Positions 1 to 8,425 of a DNA stretch of 34,749 bases are shown piece after piece. The translations under genes and the position numbers were made by a program. The stretch's first letter is position 1. Every line of letters begins with the position of its first letter. The notes beneath the pieces are model-generated. The model saw only the letters and a program-made list of their open reading frames with translations, was not told where the DNA came from and did no database searches. The DNA lies in the NCBI GenBank assembly GCA_964655225.1, contig CAZZMB010000024.1, positions 1 to 34,749 on the forward strand, read 5' to 3'. This DNA is from JAFMKE01 sp964655225 (lineage in GTDB: Bacteria; Bacteroidota; Bacteroidia; Chitinophagales; UBA8649).

Positions 1-515
1 TTGTGATCTTTTCGCAATGCTTTAAGTGCCTCGAAGAGAATATCCAAGTTTGACTTGTACCTGTCCAAGTGTTTTTGAGTGACCATGGAATGGTCCTGCT
101 TAAAGGCAAGTATTCGATTCCAAAAAGCGGCACATTCATCAAATACCTCTTGACTGTAGTCATTAAGGACTGCCAGCTTTTCTTGCAGTAAAGTCAACTC
201 TCCATCAAACCCTTGAAACATTCTGGTCACCATCAAGGTATCCGCCCATTCTATTTCAATATCTCTGACTCTACCTACGTTCTCTACCTTAATATCCTCC
301 CTTAAAAGGTTGGCATCGCTAATTATACGCTTAATTTTTTCTAAGGATTCTGGCAAATCAACCTTACCCTTTACCCAGTTTTCAAGTTCTTCTCTTTTTA
401 CCTTGCTTTTTTCAAACAAATGAAGAAGCACAGTCACCTCTACTTCTTCAAACTCGACCGCAATCCAAATGGAATTATCTAAATAATCTCCCTCTAACAA
501 AAATCTTTTTCTCAT
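1..515 (-). CDS. Hypothetical helical protein, C-terminus cut by window edge
   Basis: An open frame reads leftward from an ATG at 513-515 to the window edge without a stop, giving at least 171 residues that begin MRKRFLLEGDYLDN. The protein is rich in Glu, Lys and Leu, with long stretches that look alpha-helical and no signal peptide or membrane segment, so it is probably cytoplasmic. I do not recognise the family. It is divergent from the NUDIX gene, with 41 bp between the two starts. The C-terminus lies outside the window, so its full length and domain content cannot be judged. The coding call rests on frame length, sensible composition and a good start position. Confidence 0.75.
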   Translation of the reverse strand, partial: MRKRFLLEGDYLDNSIWIAVEFEEVEVTVLLHLFEKSKVKREELENWVKGKVDLPESLEKIKRIISDANLLREDIKVENVGRVRDIEIEWADTLMVTRMFQGFDGELTLLQEKLAVLNDYSQEVFDECAAFWNRILAFKQDHSMVTQKHLDRYKSNLDILFEALKALRKDH

Positions 516-526
516 ACTAGTTTGAC

Positions 527-534
527 TATTTTTG
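527..534 (+). promoter_or_regulatory. Bacteroidota -7 element (TATTTTTG) for the NUDIX operon
   Basis: TATTTTTG fits the TAnnTTTG consensus of the Bacteroidota housekeeping promoter. It ends 22 bp before the ATG at 557, leaving a leader of roughly 15-18 nt. No clear -33 TTG element was found. Confidence 0.5.
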
Positions 535-556
535 CTTAACGAATAAGAACTAGCTC

Positions 557-1189
557 ATGCGCCTTCATCAAATATTGGACAAAATTAAACAAATTCAAGA
601 AGATAATTTACCTGGATTTGAAGCTCATGCTAAAATGAGCCCTCCTTTAAGAGGTAAATACAACGCCAGTGATTTGAAAAAGTTCAATGCTAAAGAAAGC
701 GCGGTTATGATACTCTTATATGAAAAGAACAATCAAGCGCATATAGTCTTTACACAACGCCATGATTATGATGGTGCTCACAGCGGTCAAATCAGTTTCC
801 CAGGTGGTAAAAAAGATGAAACAGACCATAACTTAAGTTATACCGCACTTCGGGAAACATATGAAGAAATTGGAGTTACTTTATCCAATACGCATATTAT
901 TTCAACGCTGAGTTGGCTGTATGTGCCTCCGAGCAATTTCGTAATATATCCATTTGTTGCGCTCATAGAGGATATGCCTCTCTTTGCACCCGAAGAAAAA
1001 GAGGTAAAGGAAATATTGGAAATACCTCTAGTGGCCTTAGCCAATAAAGAAAACCAGAAAAACTACCACTTCCAAGATAAAAAGCTAAATATAAGCTTTG
1101 ATAGTCCGAGCTATCAGGTCAATGGAAAAGTGATTTGGGGTGCAACGGCTATGATTTTAAGTGAACTCTTAACGGTTTTAGAAGTATGA
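557..1189 (+). CDS. NUDIX hydrolase, CoA pyrophosphatase-like (NudL type)
   Basis: This 210-residue protein carries a NUDIX box at residues 83-107 that starts GGKKDETD and ends RETYEEIGV. The spacing between the GG and the RE is that of the NudL/CoA pyrophosphatase subgroup, not the classic G-x5-E-x7-RE. Such enzymes split CoA or acyl-CoA into phosphopantetheine and 3',5'-ADP using Mg2+ held by the RExxEE glutamates. The length is normal for the family. No signal peptide is seen, so it is cytoplasmic. Its stop codon overlaps the start of the next gene in ATGA, which indicates translational coupling. The substrate is inferred from subgroup resemblance only; another nucleotide pyrophosphatase activity is possible. 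Confidence 0.88.
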   Translation: MRLHQILDKIKQIQEDNLPGFEAHAKMSPPLRGKYNASDLKKFNAKESAVMILLYEKNNQAHIVFTQRHDYDGAHSGQISFPGGKKDETDHNLSYTALRETYEEIGVTLSNTHIISTLSWLYVPPSNFVIYPFVALIEDMPLFAPEEKEVKEILEIPLVALANKENQKNYHFQDKKLNISFDSPSYQVNGKVIWGATAMILSELLTVLEV

Positions 1190-1806
1190 TTTTGCGAATC
1201 GATAAAGATAGCCCAGATGAACGTCGCATTCAGCAGGTTGTGGATTGTTTGCGTAAGGGTGGGGTTGTTATTTACCCCACAGACACCGTATATACATTAG
1301 GATGTGATATTAGCAATAAAAAAGCCTATGAAAAGGTATGCGCGATAAAAGATGTAAGACCAAATAAAGCAAATTTTTCTTTTGTTTGTTATGATTTACG
1401 GCATATTAGTGAGTATACCATCAATCTCCCCACGCCGACATATAAGCTTATGCATCGCCTATTGCCCGGACCATATACCTTTATTTTGAATGCAAACAAG
1501 ACCATTCAACGACTTTTTGCTTACAAGAAAAAAGAAGTAGGTATTCGTGTGCCAAATCATGCAATACCAAGAGCGATAGTTCAGGAATTAGGTCATCCTA
1601 TTCTTTCAGCCTCCATTAAAAATGAGGATGAGATTCTAGAATATATGACCGATCCTGAGGAGATCTATTACGAGTACAAAGATATCGTTGATATTGTTAT
1701 CGATGGAGGTGCAGGAATGAATGAACCATCCACCATTATAAATTATACCGATAAGGAGCCTTTCTTAGTTAGACAAGGTCTTGGACCTATAGACATCGTT
1801 GATTAA
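1186..1806 (+). CDS. YciO/YrdC/Sua5-family protein (threonylcarbamoyl-AMP synthase-like)
   Basis: A 206-residue single-domain YrdC fold protein. The ATP/threonine-pocket motif is visible as YPTDTVYTLGC (30-40), followed by an AIKDVRP basic segment and, near the end, a PSTIINYT segment and a terminal VRQG motif. Sua5/TsaC makes L-threonylcarbamoyl-AMP for t6A modification of tRNA. The TDTVYTLGC form and the NFSFVCYDL segment look more like the YciO branch than canonical TsaC, and YciO proteins are less certain to serve t6A. There is no C-terminal Sua5 extension. The start overlaps the NUDIX stop by 4 nt (ATGA), so the two are co-translated. The family is sure; the biological role is less so. 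Confidence 0.88.
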   Translation: MILRIDKDSPDERRIQQVVDCLRKGGVVIYPTDTVYTLGCDISNKKAYEKVCAIKDVRPNKANFSFVCYDLRHISEYTINLPTPTYKLMHRLLPGPYTFILNANKTIQRLFAYKKKEVGIRVPNHAIPRAIVQELGHPILSASIKNEDEILEYMTDPEEIYYEYKDIVDIVIDGGAGMNEPSTIINYTDKEPFLVRQGLGPIDIVD

Positions 1807-1812
1807 TTTTAA

Positions 1813-2009
1813 CAGCTTGTATTAAAAATTTACCACGCCGATAACCGCAAAAAAGATAGCTTGCATAAACATATGACTGAAGAGTATCAATTTACAAGCC
1901 TAGAGGTGTAGATTGGTTCAACTAATATTTAACCACTCAAAAGATAGTTGAAGCCTTAGAAAAAATTTCACACAGTGGTCTGCTATTTGAAACTGATTTG
2001 GAGTTGTAA
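1813..2009 (+). pseudogene. Probable decayed coding remnant in the 303-bp gap
   Basis: The gap between the YciO-like gene and the TonB receptor contains protein-like text in two frames. From 1813 a frame reads QLVLKIYHADNRKK and on to TSLEV, then TAG at 1909. In another frame, from 1911, DWFN, a TAA, and YLTTQKIVEALEKI follow, ending at TAA 2007-2009. A single shift near 1909 plus one nonsense codon would join them into about 65 residues. No start or ribosome-binding site is evident. The style (HADN near the start, then IVEALEKI) faintly recalls universal-stress-protein fragments, but this is only an impression. The rest of the gap holds the promoter of the next gene. Confidence 0.35.
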
Positions 2010-2083
2010 ACTTTAAACATAAAATTCTTGTTAGACTTCCAGTAGCCTTTTAAAAATAATGCAGAAACTTAAGGGCTAATTTT

Positions 2084-2091
2084 TACCTTTG
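2084..2091 (+). promoter_or_regulatory. Bacteroidota -7 element (TACCTTTG) for the TonB receptor
   Basis: TACCTTTG matches TAnnTTTG exactly and is followed by C, as is typical. It ends 18 bp before the ATG at 2110. No convincing -33 element was found. Confidence 0.55.
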
Positions 2092-2109
2092 CACTAAAAT
2101 TTTACTTCT

Positions 2110-4497
2110 ATGAAGCCATGCTATTTATTCTGTATTCTTTTAATGCAATTTGCTCATGCTCAAATGCCTAGCCTATCTGTAAGCGGTAATGTCCAAGAGC
2201 AACAGAGTAATAAACCAATGGAATATTGTACCGTTTCAATTTTTGATGCAACTACGGAGGATTTGGTCACAGGTATAGTCAGTGATTTACAGGGAAATTT
2301 TATCTTGGATAAACTAAAGCCAGGTTTATATGATGTTGAAGTTTCTTTTATTGGCTTTGAAGCGAAGAGAGTGGAAGATGTTATCTTGAGTATGGCGGAA
2401 CCGAGGGTTAATATAGGAACGATATTTTTAGGAACCGATGCTACTTTAGTCAACGAAGTTGAGGTCACTGCTTTGAAATCATCTGTTCGCTACGAACTAG
2501 ATAAGAAAATTGTGGATGTAGATAAGAATATCGCAGCCGCTAATGGAACTGCTGTTGATATTCTTGCCACTGTCCCATCTATTCAAACCAATATTGATGG
2601 TGATGTGAGCTTAAGAGGAAGTACGGGCTTTTTAGTACTGATCAATGGCCGCCCTTCGGTTCTGGATGCAAACGATGCTCTGAGGCAAATTCCTGCCAAC
2701 ACAATTGATAATATTGAAATAATAACCAACCCATCGGCAAGGTACGATGCAGAAGGTACGGCTGGGATTATTAACATTATCACCAAAAAGAAATCAAATG
2801 ATGGAACAAGTGGAATATTAAATGTTCGCGGTGGTACATTTAATAGTTTCGGTGGCGATGCTACGCTATCCATCAAAAAGAAAAAATTCACCTATACCAT
2901 AGCAGGGAATTACAGGCATAATGAAAGACCGGGCACATATAAATCTACCCTAAATACTCTTTTAAATGATACCACAGTAAGTACCTTAAATGATGGAGAA
3001 AAGGAAAGAATATTTAATAACTATAATGTTAAAGGCAGTATTGAATTTCGACCTACAGACAATCAGTATATTGTTGCTTCATACACCTATGGTGGATGGA
3101 AAATGATTTTCAGGGATGAGCTTGATTTTAGTTTTATCAATCAAACAACGGGTGATGAAGAAAATTTTATGAATCGAAATGAAAGCAAGCGAAGTGGTCC
3201 ATTCCATGAAGTTATTTTGGACTATGGGTATGACTTTAAAAATAAGAGTCAGATCACGGCGCATGCTTCTTTTAATAAGCGAGGTTTTGAAGAACTAGTC
3301 TTTAGTGAACGATTTGATGAGGCGGATAATTTAATTTTTGGAACCCAGAGTTCTGAGATAGGCCCTTCGCAGCGTATTCGAATAAATCTAGATTATTTGA
3401 TCCCTGTGCAAGACCACAGTAAATTTGAACTGGGTCTCATGCAACAATATGGTAAAAGTGATGAAGAAAATATTGCCTTTCAAAGGGATGTAGCGAGTAA
3501 TAATTTAATAGAGCAAACTCAATTTTACAGCAATGTCATTTACAAGAAAAATATCAGGGCATTCTACGGTATGTTTTCAAGCAAATGGGAAAAGCTGAGC
3601 TATCAGCTTGGATTAAGAACGGAAAATACGCTAAGAAATATCTTTGTCAGAAATACCCAAACTACCTTTTTAGTTGATCGCCTTGATCTGTTCCCATCAG
3701 CCTCTTTGTCTGTCAATATAAATGAACAGCATCAATATTTCATAAACTACAGTAAGCGAATAAATAGACCTCGCGGCTGGTACCTTGAGCCTAATGCAAT
3801 TTTCACAGATGCCAATACCTTATGGCAAGGAAATCCGGAAATTCTTCCTGAATATATTCACGCTATTGAATCAGGGTGGTTGTTTAATTTTAAGAAAAAA
3901 GGCTCTTGGAATAATGAAGTATACTTCAGAAGAGAGTTAAATGTGATGCAAATTGTTCGTGTTCCTCTCGATTTTGAGTTAACCCGTCAATTTCCTGAAA
4001 ACATTGGGACCTCTAACACTTTAGGACTAGAGTCAAGTTTAAGCTTGCTGCCCTTTAAATGGTGGAATACCGATTTGATGGCCAATGTGTTTTACTACAA
4101 TCTTGAAGGTGCTTATGAAGATGAGGTTTTCGATCGTTCTAGCTTTTCTTACATTCTACGCTGGAATAACTATATCAAGTTATCTAAGTCCACTCGCTTA
4201 CAATTCAATGGATCGTATAGCAGTCCTATCGTCAATGCTCAAGGAAGAGAGAAATTTACTTATAGATTTGATGCTGGACTAAAACAAGAATTTTTCGATG
4301 GTAAAATGAATTTAGGTATTCAAGTTCGTGATTTATTCAACACTTATGTTAGTCGAAGTATTCTTGATGGCACCAATTTTGATTTTCAAAGAGAGAATGA
4401 TCCAAGGGGACCAAGTCTTGTATTCTCTGCGAGTTACAGAATAAACAATTACAGGTCTAAAAAGCCGAATTATTCGAGTGGTGGTGGTGAATTCTAA
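2110..4497 (+). CDS. TonB-dependent receptor-like outer-membrane beta-barrel protein
   Basis: A 795-residue protein with a Sec signal peptide ending near FAHAQ (about residue 18). Residues about 22-110 form a carboxypeptidase-regulatory-like beta domain, with SVSGNVQEQ at its start and DLQGNFILDKL in the middle. A TonB plug follows at about 125-225, containing the LRGSTGFLVLINGRPS and AEGTAGIINIITKKK signatures. The remainder is a beta-barrel of alternating aromatic strands. It resembles the Bacteroidota outer-membrane beta-barrel family (PF14905 type) that often has no SusD partner. None is encoded nearby, so the substrate is unknown. It has its own promoter and converges on the coiled-coil gene. 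No iron-type operator was seen upstream. Confidence 0.9.
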   Translation: MKPCYLFCILLMQFAHAQMPSLSVSGNVQEQQSNKPMEYCTVSIFDATTEDLVTGIVSDLQGNFILDKLKPGLYDVEVSFIGFEAKRVEDVILSMAEPRVNIGTIFLGTDATLVNEVEVTALKSSVRYELDKKIVDVDKNIAAANGTAVDILATVPSIQTNIDGDVSLRGSTGFLVLINGRPSVLDANDALRQIPANTIDNIEIITNPSARYDAEGTAGIINIITKKKSNDGTSGILNVRGGTFNSFGGDATLSIKKKKFTYTIAGNYRHNERPGTYKSTLNTLLNDTTVSTLNDGEKERIFNNYNVKGSIEFRPTDNQYIVASYTYGGWKMIFRDELDFSFINQTTGDEENFMNRNESKRSGPFHEVILDYGYDFKNKSQITAHASFNKRGFEELVFSERFDEADNLIFGTQSSEIGPSQRIRINLDYLIPVQDHSKFELGLMQQYGKSDEENIAFQRDVASNNLIEQTQFYSNVIYKKNIRAFYGMFSSKWEKLSYQLGLRTENTLRNIFVRNTQTTFLVDRLDLFPSASLSVNINEQHQYFINYSKRINRPRGWYLEPNAIFTDANTLWQGNPEILPEYIHAIESGWLFNFKKKGSWNNEVYFRRELNVMQIVRVPLDFELTRQFPENIGTSNTLGLESSLSLLPFKWWNTDLMANVFYYNLEGAYEDEVFDRSSFSYILRWNNYIKLSKSTRLQFNGSYSSPIVNAQGREKFTYRFDAGLKQEFFDGKMNLGIQVRDLFNTYVSRSILDGTNFDFQRENDPRGPSLVFSASYRINNYRSKKPNYSSGGGEF

Positions 4498-4550
4498 AAG
4501 TTACTTAGTAAGCAGCGTTCATAAGCGCCCGCCTACTAATGTTAACTTTT
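4496..4550. terminator. Bidirectional terminator between convergent genes
   Basis: A long imperfect hairpin fills the space between two convergent stops. The outer arms AAAAGTTA (4496-4503) and TAACTTTT (4543-4550) pair, TTAGTA pairs with TACTAA, and a GC-rich top closes the stem. It begins with AAAA and ends with TTTT, so it would present a U-tract in either direction. Confidence 0.6.
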
Positions 4551-4563
4551 CATTGATTGAAGT

Positions 4564-5487
4564 CTATTTCAACTCAAAACTCGTCATGCCCAATAAATAA
4601 CCTTCTTGGTACATTTCAGCTGTATATGTTCCGGCTTGGTTAATATTATGTGACCAATAAATACATACTTTCTTGTTTCCGCCATCAAAATTAAATGATG
4701 CCGCCTTTGAAAATCTGATTTCTTGACCATTTTCTTTGCTTGTAAAGCTCCCACTTCCCTCTTGCTGCAAGAACAAAGATTCGCCATTTGGAGAAACCAG
4801 TCGCAATTGCATAACTACCTCTCCTTCTTCACGCACTTTGTTTTCACCTGTTTGGTAACAAACCATTATCTTTTCTACGTTCTTCACCTTAGAAATTTCT
4901 TTCTCAACACCGCTATCCTTCACCTTGATTCCTACAGCGGTTAACTCGTCTGCCTGTAATAAAGATCCCAATTCAAATTTTTCAGAAAGATACTCTTTGT
5001 CTTGTGTTAGGTTTAAAGTCACATTTTTTTCAGTCATTAAATCCGTTTCTAAGCGCATCTTAATGGCCAACAACTCTTGATTCTCTTCACTTAACTTGTC
5101 AATTTGACCAATAAAAGCAGCGCGTTCTGTTTCAAACTCAATAATTTTTCCTTTAAGTTTATTCAACTCATTTTTATTGAACCCACTTTGATTTTTCCAT
5201 TTTTGGATTTCTTCTAAGTGTAACTTTATATCTCCTTCTCTTTTCGCTAAGACCGCATCTAAGTCTGCATTTATTCCTTTCATTTCATCCAATTCGACAA
5301 GTTGTGCATTAAAGTTGGCCTGTAAACCAGATAAGTCATCTTGTAAACCAATCACCTCTGTTTGGGTAACTTCTAAATCTTGCTGTCCTTTAAATAGATA
5401 ATATGCTCCTACTAGATTAATTAATAATAACAGAAAAATAATTACTAAATAGACCGTTTTTTTCGAACTCTTATTAGTTTTACTCAT
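4564..5487 (-). CDS. Membrane-anchored coiled-coil protein of unknown function
   Basis: A 307-residue protein starting MSKTNKSSKKTVYLV. One transmembrane segment lies at about residues 11-30. A heptad-like region rich in Glu, Leu and Lys (about 35-170) should form a coiled coil, and a beta-rich C-terminal domain (about 195-307) contains MVCYQTGENKV and VCIYWSHNINQAGTYTAEMY. The N-terminus is probably cytoplasmic with the rest in the periplasm. I do not recognise the family. A longer frame would allow a start at 5535, but the ATG at 5487 is preferred because the TAnnTTTG element at 5519-5512 lies just upstream of it, which would leave an upstream start untranscribed. It is divergent from the methyltransferase gene. 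Confidence 0.85.
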   Translation of the reverse strand: MSKTNKSSKKTVYLVIIFLLLLINLVGAYYLFKGQQDLEVTQTEVIGLQDDLSGLQANFNAQLVELDEMKGINADLDAVLAKREGDIKLHLEEIQKWKNQSGFNKNELNKLKGKIIEFETERAAFIGQIDKLSEENQELLAIKMRLETDLMTEKNVTLNLTQDKEYLSEKFELGSLLQADELTAVGIKVKDSGVEKEISKVKNVEKIMVCYQTGENKVREEGEVVMQLRLVSPNGESLFLQQEGSGSFTSKENGQEIRFSKAASFNFDGGNKKVCIYWSHNINQAGTYTAEMYQEGYLLGMTSFELK

Positions 5488-5511
5488 GATTATATGGTAT
5501 TTGTTAGACAC

Positions 5512-5519
5512 CAAAGTTA
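5512..5519 (-). promoter_or_regulatory. Bacteroidota -7 element (TAACTTTG) for the coiled-coil gene
   Basis: On the minus strand TAACTTTG ends 24 bp before the ATG at 5487. It fixes the start of the coiled-coil gene and lies in the short divergent spacer shared with the methyltransferase gene. Confidence 0.55.
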
Positions 5520-5545
5520 AAACGAAAAAGCACAAGTTTTCATTT

Positions 5546-6130
5546 ATGGATATAAATAATATGCAATATTGGCAAGATCGCTATCTACAAAATAGCACAG
5601 GCTGGGATTTAGGAGTCGTCTCTCCGCCATTGAAAGCCTACTTTGATCAGTTGTCAAACAAGGATTATAAAATTCTAATTCCGGGCGCAGGGAATGCTTA
5701 TGAAGCCGAATACCTCCATAAAATAGGCGCAACAAGAGTCTTTGTTGCTGATTGGGCGCAACAAGCAATTGACAATATTAAAAAAAGAATACCATGCTTT
5801 CCAGCTAGTCAATTACTCGTTCAAGACTTTTTTAAACTTGAAGGTCCATTTGATTTAATCGTTGAACAAACGTTTTTTTGCGCCCTACCACCGAAATTGA
5901 GAAAAAAATATGTTAATAAGATGCATGATCTTTTGGCGCCAAACGGTAAATTAGTAGGCCTACTCTTTCAAGCACCGTTAAACCAAAATCATCCACCTTT
6001 TGGGGGTGACAAGGCTGAGTACTTAAACTTGTTTGAATCTAAATTTGAAATAATAACCTTAGATACTGCTCACAATTCGATCGAACCTAGACAAGAGAAT
6101 GAGTTGTTTTTTATCTTTAAGGCGAAGTAG
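5546..6130 (+). CDS. TPMT-family SAM-dependent methyltransferase
   Basis: A 194-residue class I methyltransferase. Early features are YWQDRYLQNSTGWDLG (about 8-23), typical of the thiopurine S-methyltransferase/thiol-halide methyltransferase family, then the SAM motif ILIPGAGNAYEAEYL (43-57), an ADW acidic position at strand 2 (68-70) and EQTFFCALPP around motif IV. Members methylate small thiols, halides, thiopurines or tellurite/selenite; the substrate here is unknown. The frame is open further upstream, but the extra N-terminal residues overlap the divergent gene and its promoter. The ATG at 5546 (MDINN) is preferred, and 5561 is possible. The 3' end overlaps the convergent Fur-type gene by 14 bp. 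Confidence 0.88.
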   Translation: MDINNMQYWQDRYLQNSTGWDLGVVSPPLKAYFDQLSNKDYKILIPGAGNAYEAEYLHKIGATRVFVADWAQQAIDNIKKRIPCFPASQLLVQDFFKLEGPFDLIVEQTFFCALPPKLRKKYVNKMHDLLAPNGKLVGLLFQAPLNQNHPPFGGDKAEYLNLFESKFEIITLDTAHNSIEPRQENELFFIFKAK

Positions 6131-6515
6131 ATTCGCAATCCGCGCATATCCCCCTTACGGTAAAGTTTAGCTCATGCAAACTGTATCCTTTAGGCAATTG
6201 AAATGAAGGAATAACATGATGTAAACAAGAAACTTGCTCGCATTGCTCGCATGAGAAGTGCAAGTGGTGATGGTGGTGGTCATCATTGCATGCCACACAA
6301 GCCATATATTTGCTTACTCCATCCATATCTACCAACTTATGAATTTTATCATCCTCCACCAAGCGATCCAAAATCCTATAAATAGTAACCCGATTGCATT
6401 TAACATTTAATTGCTCCTCTATATCAGCGTGTGATAAAGCAATATTTGCTTCTTCAATCAAGGCTAAAACTGATTGCTTAGCTTGCGTAGATCGTGAAAT
6501 TTTAGTGACAGCCAT
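6117..6515 (-). CDS. Fur-family transcriptional regulator
   Basis: A 132-residue Fur-like protein. The winged-helix part covers about residues 8-65 (the recognition region includes NRVTIYRILDRLVE). The His-rich sensor stretch CNDDHHHHHLHF (76-87) follows, and two cysteine pairs, CEQC (89-92) and CADC (124-127), should hold structural zinc. It represses metal-uptake or metal-stress genes when metal is bound; iron, zinc or peroxide sensing cannot be told apart by eye, but the His run and the MerC partner favour zinc or another transition metal. It is 9 bp downstream of the MerC gene on the same strand and so probably co-transcribed with it. The 3' end overlaps the methyltransferase gene. Confidence 0.92.
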   Translation of the reverse strand: MAVTKISRSTQAKQSVLALIEEANIALSHADIEEQLNVKCNRVTIYRILDRLVEDDKIHKLVDMDGVSKYMACVACNDDHHHHHLHFSCEQCEQVSCLHHVIPSFQLPKGYSLHELNFTVRGICADCESTSP

Positions 6516-6524
6516 ATCAAATTT

Positions 6525-6944
6525 TTAATGCGCGGTGGTGCATGAATGCGAATTTGTTAAACGGTAATTGATAACTTGTGAAATGGCTATAAGCGATGCA
6601 AAAAAAATCTCACCTACAATGAGCCAAGCATTTAATTCATTGTGAAACAACAAATGAATACCCGACGCCCCGAATATCCCAATAGTAAATAAAATCACCG
6701 GATAACTCAGGTGATGATGCAATGAAAATCCATGACGCATAGAGTAATATCCAAGAAAAGCAGTTGAACCTAACAATAAGTATTCAATCCACTCAGGTGG
6801 ATGAAAGGTCATATTAAATATAGGCATTAGCACAATTAATAAGGGGAAGGTAATACAATGTATAAGGCATAAAGTAGACAAAAAAAGAGTTACTTTCATA
6901 CTTCTATGCTGATGTTGGTGCGGAGCAACAGTTTTAGATTTCAT
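6525..6944 (-). CDS. MerC-domain membrane protein
   Basis: A 139-residue protein with four predicted membrane helices. The first helix contains CLIHC (about residues 27-31), the paired-cysteine motif characteristic of the MerC family. A His-rich N-terminus (HQHQHR) and the LHHHL and LLFHN segments may bind metal. MerC proteins carry mercuric ions or related metals across the inner membrane; in Bacteroidota many members sit next to Fur-type regulators and probably handle other metals. The ATG at 6944 is preferred over an in-frame TTG two codons upstream. No mercuric reductase or MerR is nearby, so mercury resistance is doubtful. It is the first gene of a two-gene unit with the Fur regulator. 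Confidence 0.85.
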   Translation of the reverse strand: MKSKTVAPHQHQHRSMKVTLFLSTLCLIHCITFPLLIVLMPIFNMTFHPPEWIEYLLLGSTAFLGYYSMRHGFSLHHHLSYPVILFTIGIFGASGIHLLFHNELNAWLIVGEIFFASLIAISQVINYRLTNSHSCTTAH

Positions 6945-6962
6945 ACGCAAATAACAATGCTT

Positions 6963-6976
6963 AATTCAATTGAGTT
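6963..6976. promoter_or_regulatory. Imperfect palindrome upstream of merC-fur, possible operator
   Basis: AATTCAATTGAGTT is a 14-bp palindrome with one mismatched pair, ending about 18 bp before the MerC start. Its place fits an autoregulatory Fur-family site, but it does not match a known Fur or Zur box well. Confidence 0.25.
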
Positions 6977-7003
6977 GCAAATATCCATATTTTTTTTCAC
7001 TTT

Positions 7004-8368
7004 CTAAAAGACTAATAGTGAAAGGGTGAAAATCATTACCCCTACTCCAAAGACCAACAAACAATAAGGAAGTATATCTTTTGCAGATAACTGCGTGATC
7101 CCTAGTAATGGTAGGGCCCAAAATGGTTGCAACATATTGGTAAGCTGATCGCCGTAGCTCATCGCCATAATTAGTTTTTGAATTTCCACCCCGCTTTTTG
7201 CTGCAGATTCTATAATTATTGGCGCTTGTATCTGCCATTGCCCACCCCCACTTGGAACAAAAATATTTAAAATCCCTGCACTTAAAAAAGTAAAAAGTGG
7301 TAAGGTCCATTCATTGGATATGGTGACGAACATATTAGCAATTATCCCGGCTAGACCGCTTCCTTGAATAATGCCCATTATTCCAAAATATAAAGGGAAC
7401 TGTATAAGGATTCCACTTACATCACCAATAGCTTCATTAACGGAAGCTAGAAAGTTCTTAATACTACCTTGAAGTAAAAAAGCTATACCTAAGAGCATTA
7501 AGTTAGTAGTTTGTAGATTTAGAATACTGAGAAAACCTTCGCCTCCTGAGACCTTGCTCCAAGCGATAACTAAAAAATAGCTTAAGAGCAGCCCTCCAAC
7601 CGCGACTCCTGGCCATAAAGAAGCCTCTAGACGTTCTGCAGGCATAAGAATAGTATTAGGTAATTGACTAGCTTTCCCAACCATTCGTATACTTGGTATG
7701 GATTGACCCGAACTTTTAATCCCTAGAAAATAAAAGAAAAGGGGAATGATAATAATGATCAGCATGGTATTAAACATATTCATGGCGCTAAAAATAGTCT
7801 CTCCAATACTAATCACGCCAATTTGATTCACATAAGTATGGCCATCTCCAGCTACAGTAATTGGCGCAGAGCCCGACAACCCGCCATGCCATACCATCAT
7901 ACCCACATAAGCGGCCACAGCTACTAAAGGATAATTTAACTGCTGTTTATTTTGCTGAAATTGTTCACCTACCTTTCGCGCAAATATGGCACCAAAGATC
8001 AGGGCAAACCCCCAGTTAAAAAACGAAACAAGAATAGTCAACAGGCTCACTAAAAATGCAGCTCTAGCCGTCGTTGTGCAAAAGGACAATACAAAATCGA
8101 TTAAACGCTTGGCTGGCGCAGATAAGGCAATTACATGCCCCAAGACCAAGATGAGCATCATATGGACTGTAAATACTAGTTGAGACGGCCTAAAAACTCC
8201 ATCAAACCACCCATTTGCTAAGTCACCCACATAAGTTATTGATCCTGAGCTACCTTTCGTAAAGACAAATGCTAGAACAAAACTAAGAAGAGTTAACAGA
8301 ATGGCTATACTAAGCGGGCTTGGAAAATATCGTTGAAAGAAATTATTATAGACCTTAATCAATTTCAT
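7004..8368 (-). CDS. AtoE/TIGR00366-family short-chain fatty acid transporter
   Basis: A 454-residue polytopic inner-membrane protein with about 11-12 hydrophobic segments. It begins MKLIKVYNNFFQRYFPSPLS and contains YVGMMVWHGGLSGSAPITVA in the middle and IFVPSGGGQWQIQAPIIIES in the last third, both characteristic of the AtoE/TIGR00366 family. These are thought to import short-chain fatty acids such as acetoacetate or butyrate. No acyl-CoA transferase or thiolase genes adjoin it, so it is probably a stand-alone gene. It is divergent from the TPR-like gene with a 57-bp spacer. A TATATTCG stretch shortly before the start is one base off the -7 consensus. The length is normal for the family. Confidence 0.9.
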   Translation of the reverse strand: MKLIKVYNNFFQRYFPSPLSIAILLTLLSFVLAFVFTKGSSGSITYVGDLANGWFDGVFRPSQLVFTVHMMLILVLGHVIALSAPAKRLIDFVLSFCTTTARAAFLVSLLTILVSFFNWGFALIFGAIFARKVGEQFQQNKQQLNYPLVAVAAYVGMMVWHGGLSGSAPITVAGDGHTYVNQIGVISIGETIFSAMNMFNTMLIIIIIPLFFYFLGIKSSGQSIPSIRMVGKASQLPNTILMPAERLEASLWPGVAVGGLLLSYFLVIAWSKVSGGEGFLSILNLQTTNLMLLGIAFLLQGSIKNFLASVNEAIGDVSGILIQFPLYFGIMGIIQGSGLAGIIANMFVTISNEWTLPLFTFLSAGILNIFVPSGGGQWQIQAPIIIESAAKSGVEIQKLIMAMSYGDQLTNMLQPFWALPLLGITQLSAKDILPYCLLVFGVGVMIFTLSLLVF

Positions 8369-8425
8369 CCTACGAATATAACATACTCGCTGTATTTAAG
8401 ATAAAAATTATTAAAAACCCCCTTT

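Noticed and set aside
6966..7310. A 114-codon minus-strand open frame in another frame of the AtoE C-terminus
   Set aside because: It shares bases with the conserved AtoE end and has no family resemblance.
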